Below, piece after piece: positions 43,977-57,249 of a DNA stretch of 64,000 nucleotides. The DNA comes from Corythucha ciliata (taxonomy: Eukaryota > Arthropoda > Insecta > Hemiptera > Tingidae), in NCBI GenBank assembly GCA_038030265.1, contig CM075939.1:10149253-10213252 (forward strand). Direction: 5' to 3'. The notes below the pieces were generated by a model that was not told where the DNA came from, ran no database searches, and worked only from the letters and a program-made list of their open reading frames with translations. The position numbers and the translations under genes are program-made. How positions within the stretch are numbered: the first letter of the stretch is position 1; the number at the start of each line of letters is the position of its first letter.

Positions 43977-44107
43977 GGCGCCTTATTCTGAACGGTCGGG
44001 AAAAAAGGCCGCAAGCGGGATCCAAGGACGCCGAATAAGAAATAACATTATCCCTCCATAGCAACCGATTTTTGCGGCATTTTCACACGGCTCCGGAATA
44101 CAGCCCC
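43977..44107. mobile_element. Diverged MITE adjoining the previous one
   Basis: GGCGCCTTATTCTGAACGG at the left roughly mirrors CCGGAATACAGCCCC at the right. The interior CGCAAGCGG and CCAAGGACGCC words have the same order and spacing as in 43843-43975. It is probably an older relative in tandem. Confidence 0.5.
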
Positions 44108-45120
44108 AGGGCTTGAAAAATTATTTATTTGCGGCCAAGGGTTTAGAAAAATAACTTATTGGCGGCTTATTTCCCGTTTCTGTAGGTCCTAAGAATACTG
44201 AAATGGGGAACTTGCATGAATGTCTGATTTGGGAGAAAAGTATACCGGTGAATTGGCCCATAGGCAGAAGGATATCAACCCCGCAGCCCGATACAGAACC
44301 CCCGATTGGTGGATTGTTTGGTGATTTTTAAAGAAATTTTAATGTTCTTCAGGAAGGGATGGATGGTGCGAGGGGGCATTACGTCAATGGTCACTTGTAA
44401 AGCATGTGAGAGGACTCTTAAAAACGTTTGTTTACAAATAACAAGAAAAATTGTCCTCCAGAAAACGCGTCTCACCCCCTCTTCCCACACCATCAATTTA
44501 GTTAACTTAACTAACCTTTGACGTAGGTAATCGAACCCCCACTCAAAAATTTTAAAAATTAAAGAAATCCTTGATTGACTGTCTTGTTGAAGAGCCCTCT
44601 TCAAGAAACACCAGGCTTGAAAAACGTGCAAGTCCCCCCCCCCCCTATTGAGAAATCGTTCCAATGGGCTACATTCATTGGGACTCGTAAGCGTTAAAAT
44701 TGAGAATTGGCCTGGCCCCCTGCGTGAGTGGAAACATTTGTGGGAATCGTGGCAACGTGCCTAAATCGTTCAAAAACGCCGTAAACCAGGACAGGGGTGG
44801 AACAATCACGTCTACCCCCATCGCCTTGGATTCCTGCAAATAAATTTCTAATCGCGCTGGTTACATAGAAAAAAAGCAAGGGGGGGGGGGGATTTACGAT
44901 GACAACAAGATTTTTCGAGCCAGAAATGGTACATTGGTCCCTTAAAATTGTCCGTTCTTTAAACTGAATTGCTCAGTCCAAAAACTTGTTCCTTGCCACT
45001 GTTGACCCAACTTTTCTGAATCAAAAAAAATAAAAAATAAAAAAGATCCCTGAGTGTTCTTCTTGCATTCTTGCATAATTGCATAAACCAAGAGATTGCA
45101 GCACAGGATTGCATTTTTTG

Positions 45121-45201
45121 GGTCATTTTTCGAGGGAATAAATCTGTTTGGTTGCATAAACTCCACACAACGCAAACATAGAGTTTGTGAACGGGCCTTA
45201 A
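45121..45201. mobile_element. MITE, family 3, half copy
   Basis: TTTTTCGAGGGAATAAATCT through GTGAACGGGCCTTAA matches the complement of the left half of 59264-59402 closely. The other half is missing or unrecognisable. Confidence 0.6.
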
Positions 45202-45434
45202 CTACTATGCTGTTGAAGTTAAAGAACACGAGGATGATTTTGTAACTTTTATGTATCGAATTTCCCATTATTTCAATGGATATTTTTGAGAAATGAATGA
45301 AATCAGGTGATGGATTATGATAGTAAATTCAATACATGAAAGTTACGGAATCCCCCCTCCGCCGCCGCAACAATTCTGTTACTCTTATCGCGTTATTGAA
45401 CTTTAACGTAAAAATTATAATTATTTGGAGACTT

Positions 45435-45571
45435 AGGGCCGTATTCAGAAACCCACCTTACAAAACCTTAACTAAAGGAGTTGAAAAATGTGATGGTTCA
45501 TCAAATATGCCATCTGTTTTGAAGCGCTTAAAGGAGATGTAAAGGTTAAGGTTGGTTTCTGAATACGGCCC
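45435..45571. mobile_element. MITE, family 1, copy 2
   Basis: Ends AGGGCCGTATTCAGAAACC and GGTTTCTGAATACGGCCCT are near-perfect inverted repeats. It is 137 bp and aligns along its length with 14024-14161. Confidence 0.85.
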
Positions 45572-45739
45572 TGAGGGACCTCATTGAAATTTCTATTACG
45601 CCGAGTCGCGATAGACGTATACGCTGTCCGACACTGGTCAAGCATAGTGTTTTATTTGTTTTGTGTCCCCAGAATGATGGGGAAGAATACTTTCCTCAAG
45701 GAGCGCTACTTTCCTTGAAGATTTTCCTCCATTCATGTT

Positions 45740-45885
45740 TGTTTCGTCCCAATTCATCTTTTTTAGTATTTTCAATTTTGTTTGTTTTTAATTGTTGTCA
45801 AAATTAGTTAGTGGCTGTAGGCTCTCCCGGCTTTCCCTCCTTTTTCCACAAAACCTCACTCACAAAAATAACGACGAGTCTCACA
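45740..45885 (+). repeat. Left LTR of BEL/Pao element (146 bp)
   Basis: It starts TGTTTCGTCCCAATTC and ends GAGTCTCACA (TG...CA). It matches 49287-49498 apart from two substitutions and two insertions in the right copy. The segment is short for a BEL/Pao LTR. If the internal deletion began inside the LTR, the true LTR would be longer. Confidence 0.7.
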
Positions 45886-45959
45886 TGGTCGATCATTAAA
45901 TGACACGCTTTTTGCTGGTCCTAAACTTCACAATGATTTGGTTGGAGTTTTGCTTCGCT

Positions 45960-46385
45960 TCAGACTGAACCCAGTTGCTCTGGCAAGATATCAAAAAAAT
46001 GTTCTTTCAGATTAGGATCAACCCCGCTGATAAAAAATATCAAAAAATCCTTTGGAGGTTTGACAAAAAAGATCCTATCGAGTGCCTTCAGCACACAAGT
46101 GTCGTTTTTGGACTTTCATCTTCGCCATTCCTTGCCATGCGGATTCAACAGCTGGTAAAGGACGAGGGTCATCAATATCCCGAAGCTTCTCGGGTGATAC
46201 AAGAACAAATATTCGTAGACGACTTCGTATTATCGGTTCGAGACGAAAACGCCGCCTTGGAAACTTATGATCAATTAACAAACTTGTTAAAAGAAGGTCA
46301 GTTGGAAATAAAAAGTTCCGACAGCAGCCTGTCGGGAAAAGTGCATTTCATTCATGCGACAATCGAGTCAAACCTCATAAGTTAG
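45960..46385 (+). pseudogene. BEL/Pao reverse transcriptase fragment
   Basis: The frame contains [19 protein letters not shown], then SSPFLAMRIQQL, then the catalytic FVDD (normally YVDD) with its flanking hydrophobics. These are conserved palm-domain blocks of Pao-type reverse transcriptases. The N-terminal fingers, protease and gag are missing. The frame ends at a TAG at 46383, about ten bases before a 235-bp inserted element. Confidence 0.85.
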
Positions 46386-46395
46386 AACGAGATCA

Positions 46396-46630
46396 ATCAA
46401 TTATGAATGACATTTAGGCCGTGGTATAGAAAGTCAAAATAATAAAATCGTGTTTCTTTTTACCGCAGGCCCCTTTTTTGGCACCAACTGAGGGGGAACA
46501 AAATGATGAAAATGAAAAATGAAACAGAGACGGTTTGGTTGCCTACACGATATGGGAAAGCGGACTCTTGTTAGAGGAGTTATTTGCAATCAAAATCTTT
46601 ATCCCGGCCTAAATTTCATTCATAATTGAT
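46396..46630. mobile_element. 235-bp inverted-repeat element inserted in pol
   Basis: ATCAATTATGAATGACATTT and AGGCC at the left are mirrored by GGCCT and AAATTTCATTCATAATTGAT at the right, giving 25-base ends with one mismatch. It lies where pol should continue from reverse transcriptase to the connection domain. No transposase is present. Confidence 0.75.
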
Positions 46631-46714
46631 ATATATATATAGCAAATCGAACCGACCTCGGATTCGTGTTCTAGGGGTTCTGAAACGTGAAAAAAAAGTA
46701 TCACAACCCATATG

Positions 46715-46764
46715 TGCGACCATCAGAGCGAGACCAATAGTGCATTTTTTGAATGAAATGCACT
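46715..46764 (-). mobile_element. 50-bp hairpin mini-element, copy 1
   Basis: The reverse complement of this 50-base segment matches 49321-49370 with a single difference. One half forms a hairpin of AGTGCATTT and AAATGCACT around a 7-base loop. It lies in the damaged part of pol. Confidence 0.75.
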
Positions 46765-46866
46765 AAAATGGGTTTCCAGCTCACCAAAGGTATTAAGTCA
46801 CATACCTCTCGATGACCAACGGTCTGATCTCTCAGTGTCGTTCGATGGCGACACTTTCTTAAAATT

Positions 46867-48030
46867 TTGGGACTCTCGTGGAACGTTAGCACGGACTCTT
46901 TTTCGTATCGAGCCTTAGAAATAAAAGATACTTTTTCAAAAAGAGGAATACTGTCGTCCATAGCTCGCATTTTCGATCCACTGGGCTGGCTATCGCCCGT
47001 TATTTTGGTCGCTAAATTGATTTTAAAGGACCTCTGGACTCAAAAACTTGACTGGGACTCGCCTCTACCCTCGGATATCGTCTAAATTTGGACTAGGTTT
47101 GGTAAAACCCTCTCGTCGCTCTCGAAAATTAGTATTCGTCGATCCTTTATTTCGTCATCAAATTCTAAACCAGTCTACTATCTTCATGGTTTCAGCGACG
47201 CATCGAACAAGGCCTACGGATGTGTTGTTTATTTGGTTGTCGAGGAATTCGACAAGATAACGCCCTTTATGTTCCTTGCCAAGTCTCGCGTGACCCCTCA
47301 AAACAAAGCGATTACGCTTCCACGCTTGGAATTGCAAGCCTCCGTTTTGTTAGCCAAAATGGTTCAGACGTGCTTAAAGCCGTTCGATAACTACATTAAA
47401 TTTCAAGGAGTCTATTTTTGGTCAGATTCCACGGTCGCCCTCCATTGGATTGTTTCGTCACCATCTCGTTGGCAAACGATTGTCGCGAATCGCGTCAGCG
47501 ACATACAAGAATGGTGGCACTACGTGCCAACGGAGGAAAATCTTGCTGATATTGCCTCTCGCGGCATGGATCCTGAAACTCTTGTGACTTCGAATTTATG
47601 GTGGAACGGACCTGATTGGTTGTCAAGGCCCTCGTCGTTTTGGCCTTTGAACAAATATCCTACTACCACTCCTGAGGAATCGACTCTCGAAATTAAAATC
47701 CCTAGAAAAACTCACGTTGCAGTTGCCTTGAAGACCCTGCCTGACCTTCTCTTGCCGCTGCTTGATCGAGTTTCGTCACTTCTTAAACTTCAAAGGGTCA
47801 CGGCGTTTTGCTTTAGAGCCATAACACCCTCATCACTGAGGCCTGTGGGACCTTTGAGCTCAGATGAGTTGTCTCGAGCCCTCTTCTTCTGGATAAGGAA
47901 GGCTCAAAACGATGATTTCGGAGAGTTGATACGCTCCCTGTCTTCGAATAAAACCGTTTCGACTAAATTTGCTCGTCTCAATCCATATTTGGACGATAGC
48001 GGAATCGTCCGAGTCGCCGGGTCGCCTTAG
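46867..48030 (+). pseudogene. BEL/Pao pol: connection and RNase H region
   Basis: The frame contains RIFDPLGWLSPV (conserved Pao block), then HGFSDASNKAYGCVVY and VYFWSDSTVALHWI, the RNase H segments with their acidic residues, then the ADIASRG block typical of the region before integrase. One in-frame TAA at 47083-47085 interrupts it. A one-base shift near 48012-48018 moves the remaining pol into another frame. Confidence 0.88.
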
Positions 48031-49260
48031 TCTTCCCGGACAGAATGAAGACCGACATCATCCAATTTTGTTACCCAGCAAATCGAGACTCACTTGGTTG
48101 GTAATCGAATTCTACCACCTTTCGTTTGGACATCTTGCACAGGGAGCCCTACAAGCCACCCTGCAGAGTCGTTTTTGGGTAATTTCGGCTAGGAGACTCG
48201 TTCGGAGTGTAATTTTTCTATGCCTGAAGTGCTACCGCACGCGACCTGTAACACTCGAGCCTCAAATGGCTATGCTTCCCGAAGCTCGAACTAGCTTACC
48301 AGTTCGCGCCTTTGTACGTGTTGGTGTCGATTTCTGCGGGCCGATTATGACGAAATCTTCGAGGCTAAGAAAAACTCCGCTTTTGAAATCGTACATTGCC
48401 GTGTTTACTTGCATGGCCAGTAGAGCTACGCATCTGGAATTGGTTTCAGATTTGACAATGGATAGTTTTTTATCCTCATTGGATCGTTTTATTTCCAGAA
48501 GAAGCCTTCCATCTGACATTTATTCTGATAATGGATCCAATTTTCGAGCAGCTGATCGTCAGTTACGTCGCTTCCTCACTGACAGTGAGCATATGCAAAT
48601 TTTGATCGACAAATTATCCTTTCGACAGATTCGTTGGCATTTCAACCCACCGGCTGCCCCGCACTTCGGCGGAGTCTGGGAATCTATGGTCCGAGTCGTC
48701 AAAACCCATCTGCTTCGCAACATTGGTACAATGATTTTGACGTTCGAAGGATTAAATACAGTTTTAACTCGTGTCGAGGCGGCACTAAACTCAAGGCCTA
48801 TTACTGCAATTAGTAGTGACCCTAACGATTGTTCAACTCTCACGCCAGGGCACTTTTTGATTTTTTCGCCACTTGTAGCTCTTCCGACAGTTGACGTTAG
48901 CAATGTCCAAGTAAATAGGCTGAAGAGATGGGAAATGGTACGACATCTGCACCAACGTTTCTGGAAGCGCTGGAGCGTTGAGTATGTGTCATCACTTCAA
49001 TCACGTCCAAAGTGGACACAAATCAAGAAAAATCTCGAACCAGGGGACCTCGTGATCGTAAAGGAATACAATTTGCCCCCCCCCCCCTCGCTTGGAAGGT
49101 GGCCAGAATATCAAGGGTATTTCCAGCTAAGGATGGACAAGTTCGCGTCGTCACCATTCGAATCCCAGAAATCGATAACGGAGCTCTCGGCTTTAAAGAG
49201 TACTGGAAGCCAGTAACCAAACTCGCCTTGTTACTCATCGACGATCGTAAAAATTGCTGA
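48018..49260 (+). pseudogene. BEL/Pao integrase region
   Basis: An HHCC zinc-binding segment (HLSFGH and CLKC) is followed by the DDE core: FVRVGVDFCGPI with the first aspartate, DIYSDNGSNF with the second, and PHFGGVWESMVRVVK with the glutamate. The C-terminal block (VRVVTIRIPEIDNG and YWKPVTKLALL) is present, but lies in a different frame after a 12-C run at 49076-49087, so slippage in that run probably caused the shift. The catalytic triad itself is intact. The frame ends at a TGA 27 bases before the right LTR. Confidence 0.9.
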
Positions 49261-49286
49261 AGCCAATTGCTTCAGGGCGGGCGGAA

Positions 49287-49498
49287 TGTTTCGTCCCAAT
49301 TCATCTTTTTTAGTATTTTTAGTGCATTTCATTCAAAAAATGCACTATTGGTCTCGCCCTGATGGTCGCATTTTTCAATTTTGTTTGTTTTTAATTGTTG
49401 TCAAAACTAGTTAGTGGCTGTCGGCTCTCCCGGCTTTCCCTTGTTTTCCCTCCTTTTTCCACAAAACCTCACTCACAAAAATAACGACGAGTCTCACA
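49287..49498 (+). repeat. Right LTR of BEL/Pao element (212 bp recognisable)
   Basis: It is colinear with the left LTR but carries a ~55-base insertion after TTAGTATTT and a ~9-base duplication near CTTTCCC. ATTT flanks the larger insertion on both sides. Similarity to the left copy stops at GAGTCTCACA. Confidence 0.75.
49321..49370 (+). mobile_element. 50-bp hairpin mini-element, copy 2, inside right LTR
   Basis: It is absent from the left LTR and is flanked by ATTT on both sides, so it was inserted after the retrotransposon integrated. It is 49/50 identical to 46715-46764 in opposite orientation. It contains a 9-bp hairpin at its left half. Confidence 0.78.
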
Positions 49499-49688
49499 AC
49501 CTCTTCTGGTGCGTTCGTCTCTCGCTCGCGGGTTTTTTATGTGTACATTTTCGCTCGTGCAAAAATAAATTTCGTACGTGACTAAATTATAAATTCGTCG
49601 TGTTGAAAGGGGCAAAGTTAAGAGTCCTTTTAATAACAATTTTCGAACCCAATCGGAGCATCGGTCACCGCATCATTGTCGTCAAGGT
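49499..49688 (+). other. Possible non-coding 5' exon next to the LTR
   Basis: The segment ends in a perfect donor, CAAG|GTGAGT (49689). It could be the 5' untranslated exon of the p97 gene, joining the acceptor at TTAGATCAG (53361-53370) ten bases before the p97 ATG. Alternatively it may be the rest of a longer LTR, since it contains AATAAA. The sequence alone cannot decide. Confidence 0.25.
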
Positions 49689-49699
49689 GAGTTCCTCTC

Positions 49700-51830
49700 C
49701 CCCAATTCCCATTTGTTGAAAATTACAGTCCACTTCGAATTACACAAAACAGTGTTGTAAAACCCAAAATCTTATTTGAGATCCAATTTTCATCATTATT
49801 TTTCTTTCACTATCCTACAATTCAGCTGAACCAGAAATGAAATATGACCTTTTCCATAATCTAAATCCGAAATCCGTCATGAATATACTCTCTTATTCGA
49901 AATTCACATAATTCATTCTTTGAGCAGGGGCTTCCGAAGCCGTGGTAGGTGGAGGGGTGGAGAATAGAGTACTTTCCCTTTCACTGTGGATGGTGAGTAG
50001 AGGTGCCAGGGAGGGGAATTTATGAAAAACATAATACACCTAACATAGCGTAAGAAAAACATTTGAACCTAAAATATGTGTTATAGGATCGGCTCACAGA
50101 GAATTCAAAAGCAAGAAGTGAGCTAATACAATGTAATGATAGATTGTTGACTTTTTTCTGGTAAAATTTTCGTAAACCTTTCACATCTCACGTTTTTACT
50201 CGACTTTTCTTCGCTTTCTTTAGTGAATCTAGAAGGATTTAAAGGGCTCGTATTAGCCTAAAGTGTCCGTCGTATCCGGAAGGATTTTGAAATGAGAAGG
50301 GACAATTGTAAAAATTTAAAGAAGGAAAAAGAAGTTTAGAAGAAATGAAAAGTGAACATCCCTTTCACGATCCCACCCCTCCACCCCCGCTACGAAGCTT
50401 ATACAACTGAATGTTTGTACAAATGACTTTTTGTTCCTTTTAAACGACAAGTAAAAAGGAAAAGGGAAGGATGCAGGAAACTTACTTCTACTTGTCTGAT
50501 AAGGGGGGGGGGGAGCTACGTTCGCCAGGGAGAAATACATAAAGGTAAAGCCTAAAAAGTCCTTGCCACGCTTCGCATAGCGGCGTTTCCTCCCTTTTCA
50601 TAGGAAAGAAGTGAAGAGGGACAAGCCATGTCTCTTGCTCTCTTTTAAAACAGCTAAACCACACCAACTTAACTCTCTATTGTCCCGCATTTCAACAAAA
50701 GGGAACGCGACTAATAAATTCAGGTAAATTAGGTAGATAGTATCTCGGTGGAGGGAAATTTTGAGCCTAAATACAAGGTGAAAACTTTTGAGGAAAGGGA
50801 AATAGTAAGGGTTTAGCTTTAGACGAATTTCCACCCACTAAAATACTCAGGAACTGCAGAAAAACTATTTTTTCTAGGTCTGAAGCGATCACAAAACCCA
50901 TTTTGAAAATAATAGAGAGAAATGTAAATTCTGGGTCATATCCGTCGTTCGATTTCCTTAATAAATAGTCTCATTCAAAACTTGGGAGGGGCGAGGAATA
51001 AAGGACAAGTATCGTAGTATGGAAGAAAGGACAAGTATCGTATTATTCGTGATTATGGCGCGATGAAGGCAGGGAGAGGACCCTATCAAAAAATAAGTGC
51101 TTCGACTATGAATACAAATGAGCTGTCATTCTGAATGGAAAGTAACATTTATTTCGGACAAAAATTTTTGTACGAGTGGTTGGAAGCAGGGTTTAGAATG
51201 GGAAAATACCGAGTCTTGAGTAATATACATGTAAAGGAAAGGAGAAGACGAGTCCTAGCGTAGGACATTTTTGGAATGTGCACATGAAGACGAACAAAAG
51301 AAAAACCTCGGTATTCCAAAACAAAAAACAAACAAACAAAAAAACAAGAGAAAAACGAGCATCGTAAAAAATACCATCAAAATCCCACGGTTTCACCATA
51401 TAACCTTTTAACTACAATGCATTGCTGTAATTTGAATGCACCGACGATATACACGATATATATTTGTTTAAAACCCTGCAGACTAGGTTGAGTGGTGAGG
51501 AGAGAGGGGGCCAGCTTTTTCATTTTCTTTACAACAGCTGTAATCGAATGCCTAGATTCAATCATGATAAATAGGAAATCCATTTAATAAAATTCCCCTC
51601 TCGCACAAATTTATTGGCGTTTACTCTACCCCCTCCCCTCGTATGCCATACCCTTGGGGAAAAAAGTTTTCAACCAAAGCACATCATCGCTTGGGGAGGG
51701 ATGTCCTTTGAAGTCTTGATTCAATTTTGCATCGCACCTTCCTCGATGGAATTTCTTTGTTCGAAACGTTTCTCAGTCGGCATTCATTTTTGCATCTCGG
51801 CGCAAAAACGTGTTTTTGACACGGGAAATG
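49700..51830. other. Intergenic stretch, no gene recognised
   Basis: Only short unsupported frames and simple repeats are seen (AAAC-rich at ~51325-51350, a ten-G run at ~50503). Confidence 0.4.
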
Positions 51831-51834
51831 CAAA

Positions 51835-52219
51835 TCGAGGGTGTCACTCCATCATCACATAACGTCATTTTGGCTAGTTTTCAGGAGAGCAAAAAAAACA
51901 GTTCACAATGATTTGCTGGTCTCTTGAAAGTAACGAACTCCACTCTTTTTTTTAGTTTTCACATTCTAAATTCCTATTTTTACCATCGGAGAAAAACATT
52001 TTTCTGAAAATTTCAGAGACCCCCATTCACTAAAATTAAGCGCCCGCGCTTAAAACGTGTTTCTCAGACGGTAAAGTTAGGTAATTAGGATGTGAAAACT
52101 AAAAAAAAAAGTGGAGTTCGTTACTTTTAAGAGAACAGTAAATCATTAGGATCTGGTTTTTTTGCTCTCCTGGAAAATAAACAAAATGACGTTATGTGAT
52201 GATGGAGTGACACCCTCGA
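51835..52219. mobile_element. TCGA-flanked inverted-repeat element, ~385 bp
   Basis: GGGTGTCACTCCATCATCAC at the left and its exact complement at the right start arms of about 150 bp that also share AACGAACTCCACT and TAGTTTTCACAT. TCGA is present at both outer edges (51835-51838, 52216-52219) and may be a duplication or part of the ends. The loop is non-coding. Confidence 0.75.
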
Positions 52220-52372
52220 AATGCTGTTAGCCTTCCATGAATCGTTACTGGGGAAGAGACAAACTTGCCCGTTGTGAACCCCCTCCCAGACAAGGTTCAA
52301 ATTCAACCCCCTCGCCTGTTGGCTGCTGTCCGACGGTCACTCCAAAAACGAATTCACAAACCACAAATAACG

Positions 52373-52845
52373 CCCAAACACAGCAAAGCTCCAAACCACA
52401 GTAGAGCTCCGACCACAAAGAAGGCCGAACATAGTCCAGCCCAACCACAGTTTGTAGTCGTTGGTTTACCAACAATCGTTGGTAAACCAACGGGGCTTTA
52501 CCCCCAACTATCTTCAAGGTGTCGTTGACAAGGGCGAGAGCACACACTTTAATTTTTAACCTTTTTACACATATGTTGACCTTTGCTCAAATAATCCAGC
52601 CTGTAGCGGAAATTGAACCCACTCAGCAGACGTTGTGGCTAACGACAGTAATAACATCCAACCAAAGTTAAGTCCCAACCACAGTTATAACGTCCAACCA
52701 CCACAGCCTATTCCGGACAGAGCAAAGATCCAACCACAGCAAAGATCCAACCACAGCAAAGATTTAACCACAGCAAATGTCAAACCATAGCAAAGGTCCA
52801 ACCACAGCAAGCCTCTAACCACAAAAAAGGCTCCCAAAAGACCCC
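52373..52845. repeat. 18-bp minisatellite, second array
   Basis: CACAGCAAAGCTCCAAAC and CACAGCAAAGATCCAAC units recur at 52375-52450 and 52680-52830, the same family as 9880-10660. The array is interrupted by non-repeat sequence including a strong hairpin at 52459-52492. Confidence 0.75.
52459..52492. repeat. Perfect hairpin, 15-bp arms, 4-base loop
   Basis: CGTTGGTTTACCAAC and GTTGGTAAACCAACG are exact complements around AATC. Each arm is itself nearly palindromic (GTTGGTTTACCAAC). The function is unknown. Confidence 0.8.
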
Positions 52846-53338
52846 AAATATCACAGTATTCAACCTTCGAAAGTAAAGAATGTAGCGCCGAGCCTTAATC
52901 TTACCTTACAGGTTCTCACGTTATGATCATCACAATGTAATTTAACACGGTAGGTGGAAATATCGGCTTACCTGCAACATGAAAGAAAGAACATTATCGT
53001 TAACACAACAAAGTTCGAACATAAACCACCCCTTTCCCTACACAATCCCGTTAAATAACATCAAGGGCCAGGTATGGGTGTTGGCACTTTAATACCATGT
53101 CCGACCACAATAGTTGCAATGCTCATGTATCGATGGCAGAGATTGACAGGAGAAGAGGTAGTGCTCACTCGAGAAATTGCATGTGAAGCATTGCAGAACC
53201 ACCTTGTCAGCATCTGACTTTTATTTTATTTTTCCTAAAAGAAATTTCGAACTGAAGGGCGATCAATTCTTTCAAATAAGTAACCAAATTCTTTATCCCC
53301 TTATTTAACCCTGGCCAATACCTAAATTTTCACTATAA

Positions 53339-57219
<3,881 letters not shown>

Positions 57220-57249
57220 AATAACTTTTTTTGATTAATGTTTTGACTG

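Larger units (their letters stand above)
45740..49498 (+). mobile_element. BEL/Pao LTR retrotransposon, internally deleted
   Basis: Two LTR copies bracket a pol region in the order reverse transcriptase, RNase H, integrase, which is the BEL/Pao layout. Only ~75-90 bases separate the left LTR from the reverse transcriptase, where gag and protease should occupy 2-3 kb, so a large deletion has occurred. The two LTR copies differ by about two substitutions plus insertions in the right copy, suggesting recent integration. Pol carries a stop, two frameshifts and two inserted mini-elements. TGG follows the left LTR directly, as in a primer-binding site, and a purine-rich tract (49274-49285) precedes the right LTR. 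No 5-bp target duplication was found. Confidence 0.85.

Noticed and set aside
44275..44664. 129-codon minus-strand open frame
   Set aside because: No recognisable motif; it starts at a G-run and its plus-strand shadow is also open.
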